Positions 48,507-60,766 are shown, counted from the stretch's first letter. The stretch is 64,000 nucleotides of DNA from Antitrichia curtipendula (GCA_951230915.1 OX579639.1:12462001-12526000); one strand, 5' to 3'. The notes: generated from the letters alone by a model not told the origin. Numbers and translations are program-made.

Positions 48507-49966
48507 TTAATTTGTCAATGCAACTCCTAAAGTGTAATTTTCTAACTCATCACCCTTTGTGTCAATTTCTAAAGTACCATACACATACTTTTGACTCCTA
48601 AGAAATAAACCAGAACCATTGTTTGTAGAGAATTTGTATATCATTTGAAACAATCCAAATTCTGCTCCTTCTGGATGTCCTTCAGTGAACCATGTGATAA
48701 TTGATGATTCCAAATCATTCATATCAATGTGGGGCTTGATACAAGAATTTTTGCTAATGTGCATTTGAATAACATTGGTTGGATTTTCTTTATGACTGAT
48801 ACACAAATAGCGAGTAGTATTACCTTGATTTTCAAAATAATTATTAATCTGTATTCTGAAGTGTGGCATAAGACTTTTCCAAATGTTTGATGCGCATTGA
48901 TCACCCAAATCCTTGAATGCTTTTTCTACTGCTGGTGATATCTTTGAATTGTGGTATGGGACAATGTCTCCTTCTACACCGTCTCCTGCATTCGTTGAAT
49001 AACTGTGGCTTCTATTCTTGTAATTTCCAAGCAAGGATGTATTTTTATGTTTAATTTGGCCGTATGTTGTTGTTGTTTCATAATACAAATTAACTAGTCT
49101 TGATGTCAATTGATATAAGCTTGTTTTATATGCATTTGGAATATAGAGAGCTATAATATAGGATAATTCCAATTGCAAGGTTGATGGAGGAATTTTTTAT
49201 CCATCAAAAATAGCCAATGTTGTCGAAGTAGTCTTCACTAGTTTATCTTCTTTATATATTTTTTGCCACTTCATCTTGTCGTTGTTAAACTTTTTATGTT
49301 TCCAATATGGTTCATTACCTTTTAAAGCACTACTATTTGGGATACTAGAATAACTTATGTGAAGTTCTATATTTGTAGGTAAGTTTAATTCTTGCAATGT
49401 ATTGCTATATAAAATACTAGATTTTGAAATAACACATTAGACTACTAAATCACTTTTAAATTTAGTGAATTTTCTACATCCCTCCAATACTTCATGAAAT
49501 TGCAATATACTGTCAATTTGAAAATCCCTACAATTCCACAATCCCAATATCTCAACACATTTTTTGGAATATACTATATTGTTTACATTGGGACACTTCT
49601 TACATTTTTTTCCTTCTTAATAAACCTAGGTAAGCAATTTGCACAAACTCTATGGCAACAATGTGTATAATGCCCACACTCAAATAGACTATTGTATTCT
49701 CTATAAAATGCATTTACAAAAATATTATGCTTTAGTGTAAATTGGCAAGGAATGATATACATTTTTTTGTTTTTATATCAAAAAGCATGTGTAGTATATG
49801 TACATCCCTTGGCACCGTCTCCATCAAAATCCAATTGAATAAGGTTCTCCTCCTTCATTAAATTCCATGAAATTAGTTTATTTTTTTCAAAATTTTGGTC
49901 TTGGTAATTTTTTCCTTCTTCTCTTTTTCTTTTTTTTATTAATTGATTGTGAAGATGCCATGACAA
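48507..49966 (-). pseudogene. Decayed gene with RING-like Cys/His cluster and possible 2OG-Fe(II) dioxygenase core (copy 1)
   Basis: Not a family I can name with certainty. On the minus strand the N-terminal part has ECGHYTHCCHRVCANCL (49681-49630), followed after a one-base shift in a run of seven T (49605-49611) by KKCKKCPN: together a RING-finger-like spacing. The same frame then runs to 48507 with stops at 49437-49439 and 49197-49199. The C-terminal 223-residue block has PHIDMNDLESSIITWF, a Gly-rich GAEFGLFQMIYKF and LFLRSQKYVYGT. This fits the HxD plus distal His pattern of 2-oxoglutarate dioxygenases of the TET/JBP type, but here the distal His is Tyr. The related copy at 57194 keeps the His. 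Broken by one frameshift and two stops. It could equally be an unrelated transposon-borne protein. Confidence 0.5.
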
Positions 49967-50005
49967 TAGAATTGAACAAATTGAACAATTTGTGGTGAAT
50001 ATTTA

Positions 50006-50165
50006 ATGCAAGTAAGATGATAATATAAGAAGTTATTTGATATCATGCAAGTGAAATGATAATATAAAAAGAAGTTATTTGATATCATGCAAGTGAAATG
50101 ATAATATAAAAAGAAGTTATTTGATATCATGCAAGTGAAATAATAATACAAGAAGAAGATATTTG
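50006..50165. repeat. 42-bp tandem repeat, about four copies
   Basis: Units beginning ATGCAAGTGAAATGATAATA at 50006, 50045, 50087 and 50129. It lies just upstream of the minus-strand pseudogene. Confidence 0.9.
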
Positions 50166-50273
50166 ATGACAATGTAGAGTCCAATGGAACCCTAATTTTT
50201 AAAATTAAAATAACTCTTATACTTTTATTTTAAAGTAAAAGAACGTAGTAAAAGAATAAATTATTCATTTTAA

Positions 50274-50464
50274 CCCCTAAAGTATCTAGGTCTTTTCTCC
50301 ATCAAAAAACACTCAAAATTGCCATTTCTATAGCAAAGAATAAATAGTTTAAGAAAAATATTTCTTTTGCATATTCAACTGTAGGATCTTGTACTAAATT
50401 AGTTGAAGAATATGTGGAAGAAATTTCAAAAACTTTGACCGTGTAATTTAGAAGATATTTGCAT
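50274..50464. mobile_element. piggyBac-like right-end fragment G
   Basis: It begins TTAA (50270-50273) and CCCCTAAAG and reads as an inverted right end of the element A/B type (ACACTCAAAATTGCCATTTC, AGGATCTTG, ATTTAGAAGATATTTGCA). It runs directly into the TTAA of the next element at 50465, so it is a fragment cut by, or abutting, that insertion. Confidence 0.65.
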
Positions 50465-50468
50465 TTAA

Positions 50469-51790
50469 CCCCTAAAGTCCCATTGTCCCCTCGGGGGACA
50501 AAATGGATTTCGGGCAGGCTACTATGGCTTCAATACTCATCATTATTTTTTGAAAGTTTTTGCGAAGGTACAAAAACACATTAGCTTTATGGGAATAAAA
50601 TTTTTACTTCAATCGGTGCTCGGGAGCAAAAGTTATGGCACAAAAGGTCCTTTTTTTTGGCGCGGCGGGCAGAAATCTTCTCACACAAAAAAAACTTTAA
50701 AATTTTTTAAAGATTATTTTCTCATAGATTGTGTTTTTATCTATTTGGGAAGCTTTGATTCATCCCATTTGGATTTGTTATGTGAATGTTATGGACAATC
50801 TTATTTTTTGGGCAATTAAAGCATCTTCTTTAAAAAATAACTTGTAGAACTCATTTCTGAATCCAATTTTCACAATTTTTCAAAAAAGATTGCTTGACAA
50901 GGCTAAGTTTGCTTGCTAAAACAATCTCACCACTGGGATTATAGTGTTTTAATCCCATCTTAGAGCTATTGACAATTTAGCTTTTCTTTCAATCTTGGAC
51001 CTACTTCTACTTAAATTTTTTTTAAAGAATGAAAATCAAGTGTATTTTTTGAATTTTTTTTTCCTAGATTCTCAACTCAATTATTCAACATAAAAAAAAT
51101 TAAATTCAAAGTCTGTAGTGCAAATTTTTTTTACAAATGGCGTTCAAAGTCATCTGAAATTTGCAAGTCAGTGTTCAAAAAATCAAATTTTTGCACATTT
51201 TGTGGCTTTCAACCTTCTTAACATAAAATTTTTGCTCTATAGATTTTAATTTTCTAATTTTTTATGATGAACAATTGAGGTGAGAGTTTAGGAAAAATAA
51301 ATCTAAAAGAAAGCACTTAGTTTTCACTCATTAAAAAATTGTTAAGTAGAAGTAAATTCAAGATTGAAGGAAAAACTGAATTGATGATAGCTCTAAGATG
51401 GAAGTGCACTAAACAATCTGAACGATGAGATTGTTCTACCAAGAAATCTTAACCTTTTGGACCTTTTTTTTTTGCAAAAATGTGAAAATTGAGTTTAGAA
51501 ATGAATCCTACAATTATTTTTTCAAGAAGATGCTCTAATTGCCCACAAAATAAGATTGTCCATAACTTTTGCATAACAAATCCAAATGGAATGAATCAAA
51601 TCTTTACATATTAGTAGATAAAAGTATAATATAAACAAAATAAAAAATAAAAAATTTTAAGTTTTTTTGAGAGTTTATTCTTACCCATAGATCTAAAAAA
51701 AAGGCTTTTAGTGCCATAATATTTGCTCCCACGCACCAATTGAAATGAAAAATTATATTCCTAAACCTTCTATAATTTGTTTGCTTATCT
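50469..51790. mobile_element. piggyBac-like element H rearranged into a large palindrome
   Basis: The left end is TTAA (50465-50468) then CCCCTAAAGTCCCATTG with a GTCCCCTCGGGGGAC palindrome, as in B and F. From about 50577 the sequence is repeated inverted, with the axis near 51176 (GGTGCTCGGGAGCAAA at 50614 against its inverse at 51722). Arms are about 580 bp each with moderate divergence. No matching terminus is found on the right, so the element is rearranged or truncated. No transposase. Confidence 0.65.
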
Positions 51791-51990
51791 TCACACTTGT
51801 GTCCTATTTTTTTGGAGGGCCTTTATAAGTGTGTCCTCAATTTGGGGTATATCACCCTAAACCTTCTAGAATTTGTTTTGCTTATCTTTATAATTGTGTC
51901 CAAGTTTTTTGGCCTACCTTCATTATTGTGTCCTAATTTTATGACTTACCTTTATAAACCTTCTATAGTTTTTTGGCTAAGATTTTTAGT
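51740..51990. repeat. Imperfect tandem repeat of about 110 bp
   Basis: Three partial copies containing CTAAACCTTCTA, TTTGCTTATCTT and TTGTGTCC, directly after the palindromic element. Confidence 0.5.
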
Positions 51991-52239
51991 TCTATGGTGG
52001 ATATTCATTTCTATCACCTCCAATTTTTTTCCCATGACATTCTATATCCATTGATACACACTTTATATTTTTGGCCCCCGTGAAACCTTAGTCTAAGAGG
52101 TTTTTTAATTTTTTCACAAACAAGGTAGTATTTTTCGTTTCTATGTTGGATCCTTATTTCCATCTTCCCCTATTTTTTTTCCAGTATTTTTTATTTTTAT
52201 TTCTATGGTAGATGTAGTTTCCTCAGCTCCTATCTAAAG

Positions 52240-52500
52240 TAATTACACCTAAAATTGCATACTATAGATTCTTGCCTAAAATATACTCCTACTATTCATG
52301 AGAATCTATAATTGCTTTCAAAAACATCTATTTTTAGCACTTTGAAAATTTGTAGTTTATTCATCTGGTGTCTATAAAACACATTCTAAGAGAATCTAAA
52401 ATCTCCTTTTCACTACTAACGGGATACCACAAAAAAATATTCCAATATAATAATGGGAACCATGCTGAATTGTTTATTTGTGTGATTTTAGGTGTACTTA
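52240..52500. mobile_element. MITE with TAATTACACCTAAA termini, copy 2
   Basis: Opposite orientation to the copy at 10487. It starts AATTACACCTAAAATTGCA and ends TTTTAGGTGTACTTA. The interior is shared with copy 1. Confidence 0.65.
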
Positions 52501-52554
52501 CCTTGAACTCTAAAACCCAATCCAAATCCATTTCAAACATGACTTAAGTGTTTT

Positions 52555-53050
52555 TTTTTGGCCTGGATGAGGGGACGGGGATGGATCTAGTGTGGGAGGC
52601 CATCTGAAGCAGGCACAGGGCATGAGGTGGCGGGATCCAAGGGAGGATGAGATGGCAAATGGCTCGGGTGAGGTGGCAGGGTCCACTGGAGACTGAGGTG
52701 GCGGGATGGGGTGAGGGAGCAGTTATGAGGGAAGCAAGATGATGGGGTGGGGGAGCATTTATGAGGGTACTGCAAAAAAACAGATGCTTTCCAAAAAAAA
52801 CAATAAAAAATAAAGGTGCTTCCATTGGCTTGGGTTTTGGAAACCAGGAAGTGACAGAGGGGTGGAGGGTGGAGAGCCGGAGGAGGGGACAATGTCAAGG
52901 TCATCCTTCTCGCTGTGGAGGGTGACCCAGCGTTCAAGGGCTGCCCTCACCTCTACCTCAGGCACAGGAGGCTGCGACCTCATTTTTGTTGTCAAATTTT
53001 GAGATCTTGACATTTTTGAGTGAGGATGGTTCCTCATGGTAGAATACTTG
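52555..53050 (-). other. GC-rich island with a coding-like minus-strand stretch
   Basis: A G-rich patch on the plus strand in otherwise AT-rich DNA, with repeated GAGGTGGCGGGAT. On the minus strand 52990-52870 reads SQPPVPEVEVRAALERWVTL followed by an acidic Ser/Pro-rich stretch that looks like protein-coding sequence, but no family is recognised. The frame runs into low-complexity Pro/His/Ser downstream. Possibly a captured host-gene fragment. Confidence 0.35.
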
Positions 53051-53097
53051 TAAGTCATTGTCTCCACCATTCGGATTTTTCAGGGAAGTGATTAGAG

Positions 53098-53539
53098 TTA
53101 TGAATGCAACCATAGAACTAAAATGCCAATGTAAACTGGATTTGTCAACTTTATGCCTACAATCTTGGCATTTTGCATGTGCTCTACACGTGTGATTGGG
53201 CTAAATTTTTTTAACCATGTTCCTAACTTATATGAGAAGCCAAATCCAAGGAGTAACCACCAAAATGGAATTCCATTCATGTCAATTTTAGCAGTTGAAC
53301 AGCAGCTGCCTGCAATTTCAGCAGTGAAAAAATTTAAAAACTCAACTTTGAACCCTTATCTCGCTCATTTTGACGAATTTAACTATGAAAATTGGTAGGT
53401 AGCTAAATAATATAGATAAGTTCAAGATCCTACGGTTATATGTGTCCAAAAATGTTTTTTTTCCCAAAAATTGGTACTTGTACTAGAAATGGCAATTTTG
53501 GAGCATTTTTGGTAAAAACATAGTCAAAACATTTAGAGG
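53098..53539. mobile_element. piggyBac-like right-end fragment J
   Basis: It ends TTTAGAGG then TTAA (53540-53543) and matches the right half of element A: AAATCCAAGGAGTAACCACC, CAGCTGCC, AAGATCCTACGG, TGTCCAAAAATG and TTTTGGTAAAAACATAGTC. The left end is missing. Confidence 0.7.
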
Positions 53540-53543
53540 TTAA

Positions 53544-55657
53544 TTAACTTAGGATGTAGGTATAGTGAGGAAGTTAGAGTACTAGAAGACATAGGGAGAT
53601 GTAAATGAAAAGACTCTACAACTCATAAATGCACAATCTACTTATTTAATCACTACATATTCAATGGTCTGTAGCAAGACTTGGAATAAGTATATAAACT
53701 ACCTCAATGGATGAAGGACATATACTTGATGGGCGAAGAAAAAATTAGTACTAATATGTTTATGGGTGGGTGGATGCTTCAATTTTTTTCTAAAACAATA
53801 AAATTGAAAAATCTTCGTAGTTACTTTCAAGATATTTTGTTGAAAGACATGAATTCCATTTTTTGATACCATTTCTGACTTGAATCAATATTATGTAATT
53901 TGTGTATATTTTTATATTGTATTTGTACTTCATATTCATGGGCACGTCATTTATTCCTCTATATTTCACATAACAATTTTCTTTTTGAAGTACATATTTA
54001 TGCTTCTTCTTCTATAAATTTATATATAATATATGCTTGTAAGATGTTTATGAACTAGTAAATAGTCAATGAATATTCTATTCTCTTAATATACATTGTG
54101 TTCAAATATTTGCTTTCCAATTGATTCATACAAAAATTAATGCATCTGTAATAATTTTTAAATTTTAAATTTTTTTAGTCAATTCAATTGCTCAATTTTT
54201 ATATGAAATGAATGTACAGTAATATTTATGCTGTGAACACTCTATTATTTTTATATGCATTGTCTTATAATATTTGTTGTATAATTGATTTACAAAAAAA
54301 GAAATAAAAATGTAATAAAATGACATTTTCATACTTTTTCCAAATCAATTTATAAAAAAAATATTTTTATAAGATATACATAATAATAAATATTCTACAT
54401 ATAATATCTGCACTGTCATCTTTGCAAAATAACTTTGTATGATGTATATATTCATAAATGTTCTACGCATAATATATTATTCGTATTGTCATCTTCTTAT
54501 AATATATAGTGAAATTGACTTGGAAAAAATTGTATGAAATAGAAATAATATAACTTTTCATACCTCAAATTCTCCGATTTAAATCTCACCAGTTTCATCA
54601 CACATTAAGAGTTAAATACAAAGAGATTAAATCATATGCACTTCCACAAAACAAATTTAAAACACAAACATCACATTCATATTACATTGATTACAAATTT
54701 GCATAAAAGTACATTTAATAATTAATACATTACAATACAATTTACAATTATTCAAATAGAATTGTAAAAAATACACACGTGGAATTGTTCATAAAAATAG
54801 GGATCCATAATATTCATAGAAAAACAAACACTCAAAGGAGGCTAGACTATACCTGTTAGACTACGCCCATTTGCTCTCTCTGCAAAAAGAAAATCCCAAC
54901 TACTTATTCTTGAAACTTCCTCATTTGCATCCCTTCACTTGTAACTGTCTATAGCTGTGCTTGTTAGTTTACTACTTCAAACCATCAATAGCCACCTTTT
55001 AGGATTCAATGTACATTTGCATTTATACTGCACAAATTTTTGAAAATAAAATTCAAGCACGAACCCCATTTCAAACCTAAACAATGATTTCCACACAAAC
55101 TTTAAAAATTGATTTTTATAATCACCAACACCAGACCCAATTAAAAATTATCAAGTCAAATTACGGGAGTCTTTTCTAATATACCTTTGAATTCAAAATG
55201 CACCCAAGTCTTGATTGTAGCAAAATTATACATTAATCTTAAACACTCAATCTCCTCATCTCTTCCAGTCTCTCATTTCCTAGATAGTCTCAATCCAAGG
55301 TTCTTAAGTAGTCTCTTCTCTTGCAATCTTCTAATTAACCTTACTCACACAAGTCACATAATCACTCTCACTTACGTTTATAGTCCTAGTGCTCAATTTT
55401 TTGCAGTGTCTCTCTGGAAGTGCTATTTTTCTCTTTGCCACTTAAAAAAATAAAAAACTTTCAACAACATCAACAAACTACTATAATTTTTCAACACTGT
55501 AATTTCAATCTCTCGCACTCATACACAATATGCCTTGTAATAATTTTATGTACAACTCTTACAATTTCCAACACCACCACAATCCCAAAAAAAAGTTTGG
55601 ACACAAGCAACTTATTCAAAGAGAAGACAAACCTTGACTCACAATATTGTAGGAAAA

Positions 55658-55729
<72 letters not shown>

Positions 55730-57193
55730 CATATGAGCATTCTCCAAATGCCAATTTTAAAAAGTTTTTTTAGCTATTTATAATTTTTTATGAAACAATC
55801 ACAACCCTTGCAAGGAGTATAGTGATCATTCATTTTTTATTTTATTTTTATAAATTGAAATTTATATATATATTTTGGATCTTTTATGATGATTCATAAT
55901 ATCCCTAATTTTTTTATATTTATATGATTATTTAAAGTTTTTTTATCTATACACATATTTTAGAACAAAACATCCTGTATTTCTCAAAAACCTTGGAAAT
56001 GAAGATTTTCAACCCAAAAATTCTAAGGACAACACTTTAAGTGTACCAAACAATTGAATTGAAATTAGAATTCAAAGCTAAAAAGGAATAAAGATATAAA
56101 CATTAGTATAATTCAAGCCTCATACTTTTGTACAAAAAAAATAATTGGCGTAGATATGGAATCATTAGGCATGTGCATTAAATGTGATACAAATAGACTA
56201 AAAAAAGGATCAATAACTAAACAAAATTGTTTTAAATACAAATAGAAATAACAAAAGACTATATATGTATAGTATTTTAAAATTCTATCTTAGCAATTTG
56301 ATTAGGCAATAGTGCATACGTCTACATGACAAATTGACCAAATTTGAACTATTGTCTAAACTAATTGTCCTAAACCAATAGAATACAAGAGAGGACTAAA
56401 ACATCATCAATCTAGTCAATAACATTAATTATGAATTGAAAACAAGTATACGTTAGAAATAAAAGTATAAGAGTGTAATAAAACCTAAAATTAGATATGT
56501 ATAATTTTAAATTGTAAAGTAGAATTATTTTGTTTGAAAAGTAGAATTAAAGTCACATAACAATAGACTATTTAATCTTCTCTATTGAAGAATCCATGTA
56601 CCATTAATTTTGGGTTTTGCCAAATTGAATAAAACCTAAACCATAGCATATACTCAAAATGACATAGATACAAGGATGATAATTGTGTTTTTTGTTGATA
56701 ATTTTAGCCAAAATGCTATATACAATTTCAATTTGCTAAATGATACAAAGGATTTTTGGAAAAAACAAAAAAAAGAGTAGATAGATTTCTTACATAGAAT
56801 CAAGATATAATTGATATGCATCTACATCATACAAATTTTCAATCAATTCAAAGGAAATCCACCAGCTTATTCTCCAACTTAATAGTTATTTTTATCATGC
56901 AATAAATCAAACTATTTATTCAAGTTTAAAATTAATTATACAAACTAGTTATTTTTATCAAGATTAAAAATATTAGTGCATATCATATCAAAGACAATAA
57001 TAAGTGTAATGTCCTATGTGGCATGAAAAATGAATTTAATCTATACATTTGACAAGACTTTTATACAAACACAAAGTACAAATATGTAGAAAATACATCT
57101 AAAAATAATAATTTTACAAATTTCCGTCATATTCAAAAGTTATATAGGATCAATAATTTTTAGAAAATGTAAATGGTTGTCCTTCTATTTTTT
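53544..57193. other. AT-rich DNA, no gene seen
   Basis: Highly AT-rich with many short homopolymers. Frames overlapping the TA repeat at 55662 are artefacts of it. No family recognised. Confidence 0.5.
55662..55725. repeat. TA microsatellite (about 32 units)
   Basis: 64 bp of uninterrupted TA. Confidence 0.95.
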
Positions 57194-57770
57194 TTAATTA
57201 ACTAACCTATTGCAAATAATTTTTTTGTTAACTAGTGCCACACCTAATTTAAAATTTAAATGCACCTCTACTCGTAAATAAATGAACTGCGAGGTTCCAT
57301 GAACTAAATTTTCAGATCTAATAAAAAGTCTTAGACCACTGGATTTAAAAAACTTGTAACACATTTGGTGTACAATAAAATCACCTCCTTTAATATTATC
57401 ATGATTGAACCATGTTATTATAGATGCTTTCTTATTATCTGCATCAATATGTGGTTGAATCTTTGAATTTTTAGAAATATGCATTGAATGTACATTTGTT
57501 GAATGGTCTTTTTCTTGAATAGGAATACATTTTAGCTACATAAATTGATCTAAGAAAAACTTATTGATAGAATCACAAAATTTAAACATGTGCTTCTATA
57601 TATTATTTGCAATCAAATCACCTTGGATCCTTCACAAATACTCTTTGGAAATGCGATTCTTTTGTCATATGATATTGAATCACATTACCATATACATTAG
57701 AGCCACCATGAGAACCATATCCATGACTAATAGATAAATAATGCTCTCTTTTTTCATCTTCTCTGTTTTT
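57194..57770 (-). pseudogene. Fragment of the RING/dioxygenase-like family (copy 2)
   Basis: The open part 57484-57194 reads MHISKNSKIQPHIDADNKK, then ASIITWF, KGGDFIVHQMCYKFF and LFIRSENLVHGTSQF, aligning along its length with copy 1 (48507-49966). Upstream to about 57770 further pieces of the same protein are recognisable in shifting frames (KAF-KDLGD-like and HSTNVHSMHISKNS-like), so it is broken by several frameshifts. It keeps H-x-D and a distal His followed by Arg, the pattern expected of an Fe(II)/2-oxoglutarate site. The RING-like part is not found. Confidence 0.5.
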
Positions 57771-58149
57771 TCCTCTATAATATATGCTAATATTGATGTA
57801 CTTCTACAAAAAAAATTCTTTCTAATAACCATAGTACGTAGAATAAAAATAAATATATGTTATTTAAATCACTATAAAGAAAAATTAATCTTTAAGATTA
57901 ATTCTCCATCTAGAACTAGTAAGGATTCATTTGAGGTACTTATTATGTTCCTAAGTATTTTTTAAATTACCATAAATCCAAAAAGGATCTTATAATTTAT
58001 TTCCATCATTTTCATGTTGTTTTTGTTTTTTGTTTCTTGACTATCCTATGACTCCTATCAACCATCTTGATCTATGTTTATTTATTTTTTGAATCCATTA
58101 TCGACACTAATTTTTACGGCTCACTTGTCATCGGATATTATTGCATTTA

Positions 58150-58500
58150 GTTTTAGATTATGGACTATTTTGGTCTTTAATTTTACATTATTGAGTATTG
58201 ACTAAAATTTTGTTTTGGATTATCGACATTAGACTCAGATTATCAACTATAGATTATCGACTTTAGATTTAGATTATTGACTTTAGATTATCATCAATTA
58301 TCAACTTTGAATTATTGTTGATTATTATAAACTTTAGACTATCGTCAATTATTGACTTTACATTATTGTTAATTATTGTTGACTTCACATTATTGTCAAT
58401 TATTGTTGACTTTACAATGAGCTCAAAAGATGCAGTAACTGCATTAGATGCAAGTTGATGACCATCAAATGATATTGTCACAATGACAATGAATTTTATT
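58150..58500. repeat. Degenerate tandem repeat (ATTATCGACTTTAG-like)
   Basis: Many imperfect copies of a roughly 20-bp and then 42-bp unit (TTATTGTCAATTATTGTTGA). The minus-strand frame across it is a product of the repeat. Confidence 0.7.
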
Positions 58501-58983
58501 GTCAAATGATATTGTTGTCTTTAGTTTTAAGTTATTGGATTTTTCTAGAGATTATGGTCAATTCAAATGATCATTTGTAATTTCAAGTTATTGATTTTTT
58601 TCTATCAAATTTTTGATTGTTAATTTGTTAATTGACTTTAGCTTTGTTTTTATTAAATTAAAAACGTGTACTCTCATGATAGCCAAATTGTATGTTACCT
58701 ATGCTATTATGGGCTTACTCAAGTGTAATAGTCAAATCAACTACTGTAATGAACTATAAAATCAAGTGTTAATAGCAAAAGGAACTCTAGTAGTGAACTA
58801 TTCTGGACTTAAATCGACTGTTATCAATTTACACTAAAATCCTAGTTTATTAGAAAAGCCAAATCAATTATGGAGGGGCAATTTGTATTGTAGCATTCAA
58901 GTATCATTAGGGGAAATTGAATCCATTGAGGTGAATATGAGGGTGTCCACAACATCATTAGTACCACCATATAGGAACATTAA

Positions 58984-59390
58984 CCCCTAAAGGATCAAGC
59001 TGTGTTTTTTTGGCAACATAGCGATTTTGGGCAGCTCACCACGGATGGAGATTTTATTATTTTTCTTTGAAATTTTCACAAAACATGTGCTCGAGGAGTA
59101 GCTTTTCATTCCAACAATTTTCATAACTTTTAACTACACGATTAAAAAGTTATTGCAGAAAATGTAGTTTTTTTAAAACTCTGGGCAGCCCGGGCAGTAC
59201 CAAAAACTTCTTTAAAAATCACTTTTTTTTAGAATTGAAATTTGAAATTGGTTCTTCAGATTTATATGTACATGGAGATCTTTGAATCATTCCATTCTGA
59301 TTTGTAAGATGGAAGTTATGACGTTTTTAAGTTTGCGGGTAGGTATGGTTTTCAAAGTTTGCATACCTATCCCCAAACTTAATCGTTAAT
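58984..59390. mobile_element. piggyBac-like left-end fragment I
   Basis: TTAA at 58980-58983, then CCCCTAAAGGATCAAGC and the element A subterminal sequence (CAACATAGCGATTTTGGGCA, GAGGAGTAGCTTT). Similarity stops near 59390 without a right end. Confidence 0.7.
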
Positions 59391-60364
59391 CGTTACACGG
59401 TTTTTCATCCATCTAAAGCAGTTCAACAATTCTACAAACTAAATTTAATCATAATAGGTTCTTAGGATCAATACCTTCTGTGATATCTTAGGAAAAAAAT
59501 CAAATTCAATTTAGTATTTACACGTGTATTTTACTTATAAGTGAGTGTAGAATAATTTGTATTCTGTATATTACTTCAAAATTTATTTTAATTTTTTAAC
59601 ACCTTGATTTAAAGGGAAGCTAGTGGCATGAATAAATAGGTATCATGTGCTTTTAACTTTGAAAATTCATAAAATATTGTCATCACATAAACACGAAACT
59701 ACTTGGGTTGGGATTATATTGAGGAGAAGCAACTTCACATCAAAAAGCTACCCGGGGCAAAAAAAGTGGCTTTTTCTAGGGTATTAACCTTAGCTTGGGT
59801 TTAGGGTATTAAGTTACGGAAATGAAATGCTGAGTGACACGGGATGGTGGCCAAGCCGCTCATGATCTTCAGGTCGCTGGCTTGAGATGTGCCTTTGCCG
59901 CGAAACAAACTCATCGCAATCGAGAGACTGAGCCGAATTTCGAGGCAATTGCTGCGCGACCAGTTTGAGGAATTGAAGTGTCAAACTATTCCGTTTGACA
60001 CCAAGTGCTGTCCAATTTCGTAAAGTATTCGTTTAGTTTCAGCCAGTTTGGGTAGCGTTTTCCGAGGCACAGGCGGAGGTCCATTTGATCCTGCAATTGC
60101 ACAGGTGAGTGAATCAGGATCACGATGAGTGCTGACTTGTGGGTTTTGAAATGGAGGATGTTTTGGTGTGACAATGTTGGATGATGAGGTTGAATGCTGA
60201 TTTAGGTTTTAATAGTTTAACCCTAAACGAACAAGGATTGTGGTTTGGAAATGACCAATTTGATTGATCGTACTGTGGAAAATGAATAATTTAGATGAGA
60301 CCGAATTTCGTAACACCAGCGCAGTTTTTTTGACCAATTTGGGCTTCTTTGTCCTTGAGGATTT
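59391..60364 (+). promoter_or_regulatory. Upstream region of the UBE3D-like gene
   Basis: It becomes more GC-rich from about 59810, with no transposon similarity, and includes a small palindrome TGTCAAAC...GTTTGACA near 59980. No protein-coding frame is supported. No clear TATA box was identified. Confidence 0.4.
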
Positions 60365-60766
60365 AAGGCAGTTAACCTGCTTTTTTTCGAAAGGAATGGC
60401 TCAGCGATGAAGGATGTTTCGTAGAGTTTTAAGGAGAATGGGAGCTTGCTAAATTGATGATGTAGATGACGAGGATCTACTACTTCCCCCATGATGAAGT
60501 TGAATGTAGATTTAGGGTTTAAGGCAGTCAAGTAGCGTTCTTGCGAAAGGAATGGTTTGTCAACGAAGGATGGTGTTTAGAGTTGCAGGGAGAATGGGAT
60601 TTTGCTTAATTGATGACAAAGATGGCGAGGATCGACAATTTTCTACAATGAAGTTGCTGTAGATTTAGGGTTTCAGGCAGTCCACCAGCGTTCTTGCGAA
60701 ACGAATGGTTTGTCAACGAAGGATGTTATTTCGAGTTGCAGAGAGAATGGTAGCTTGACGACGGCG
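60365..60766 (+). repeat. Tandem triplication of the leader region (153-156 bp units)
   Basis: Three copies start near 60365, 60521 and 60674. They share AAGGCAGT or CAGGCAGT, CGAAAGGAATGG, CGAAGGATG, GAGAATGG and ATTTAGGGTTT. The last copy runs into the start codon at 60767. Each boundary carries a telobox-like TTTAGGGTTT (AAACCCTAAA inverted), a motif common in promoters and leaders of plant growth genes. Confidence 0.8.

Noticed and set aside
55420..55773. Frames with long Tyr-Ile runs on both strands
   Set aside because: Translation of the TA microsatellite.
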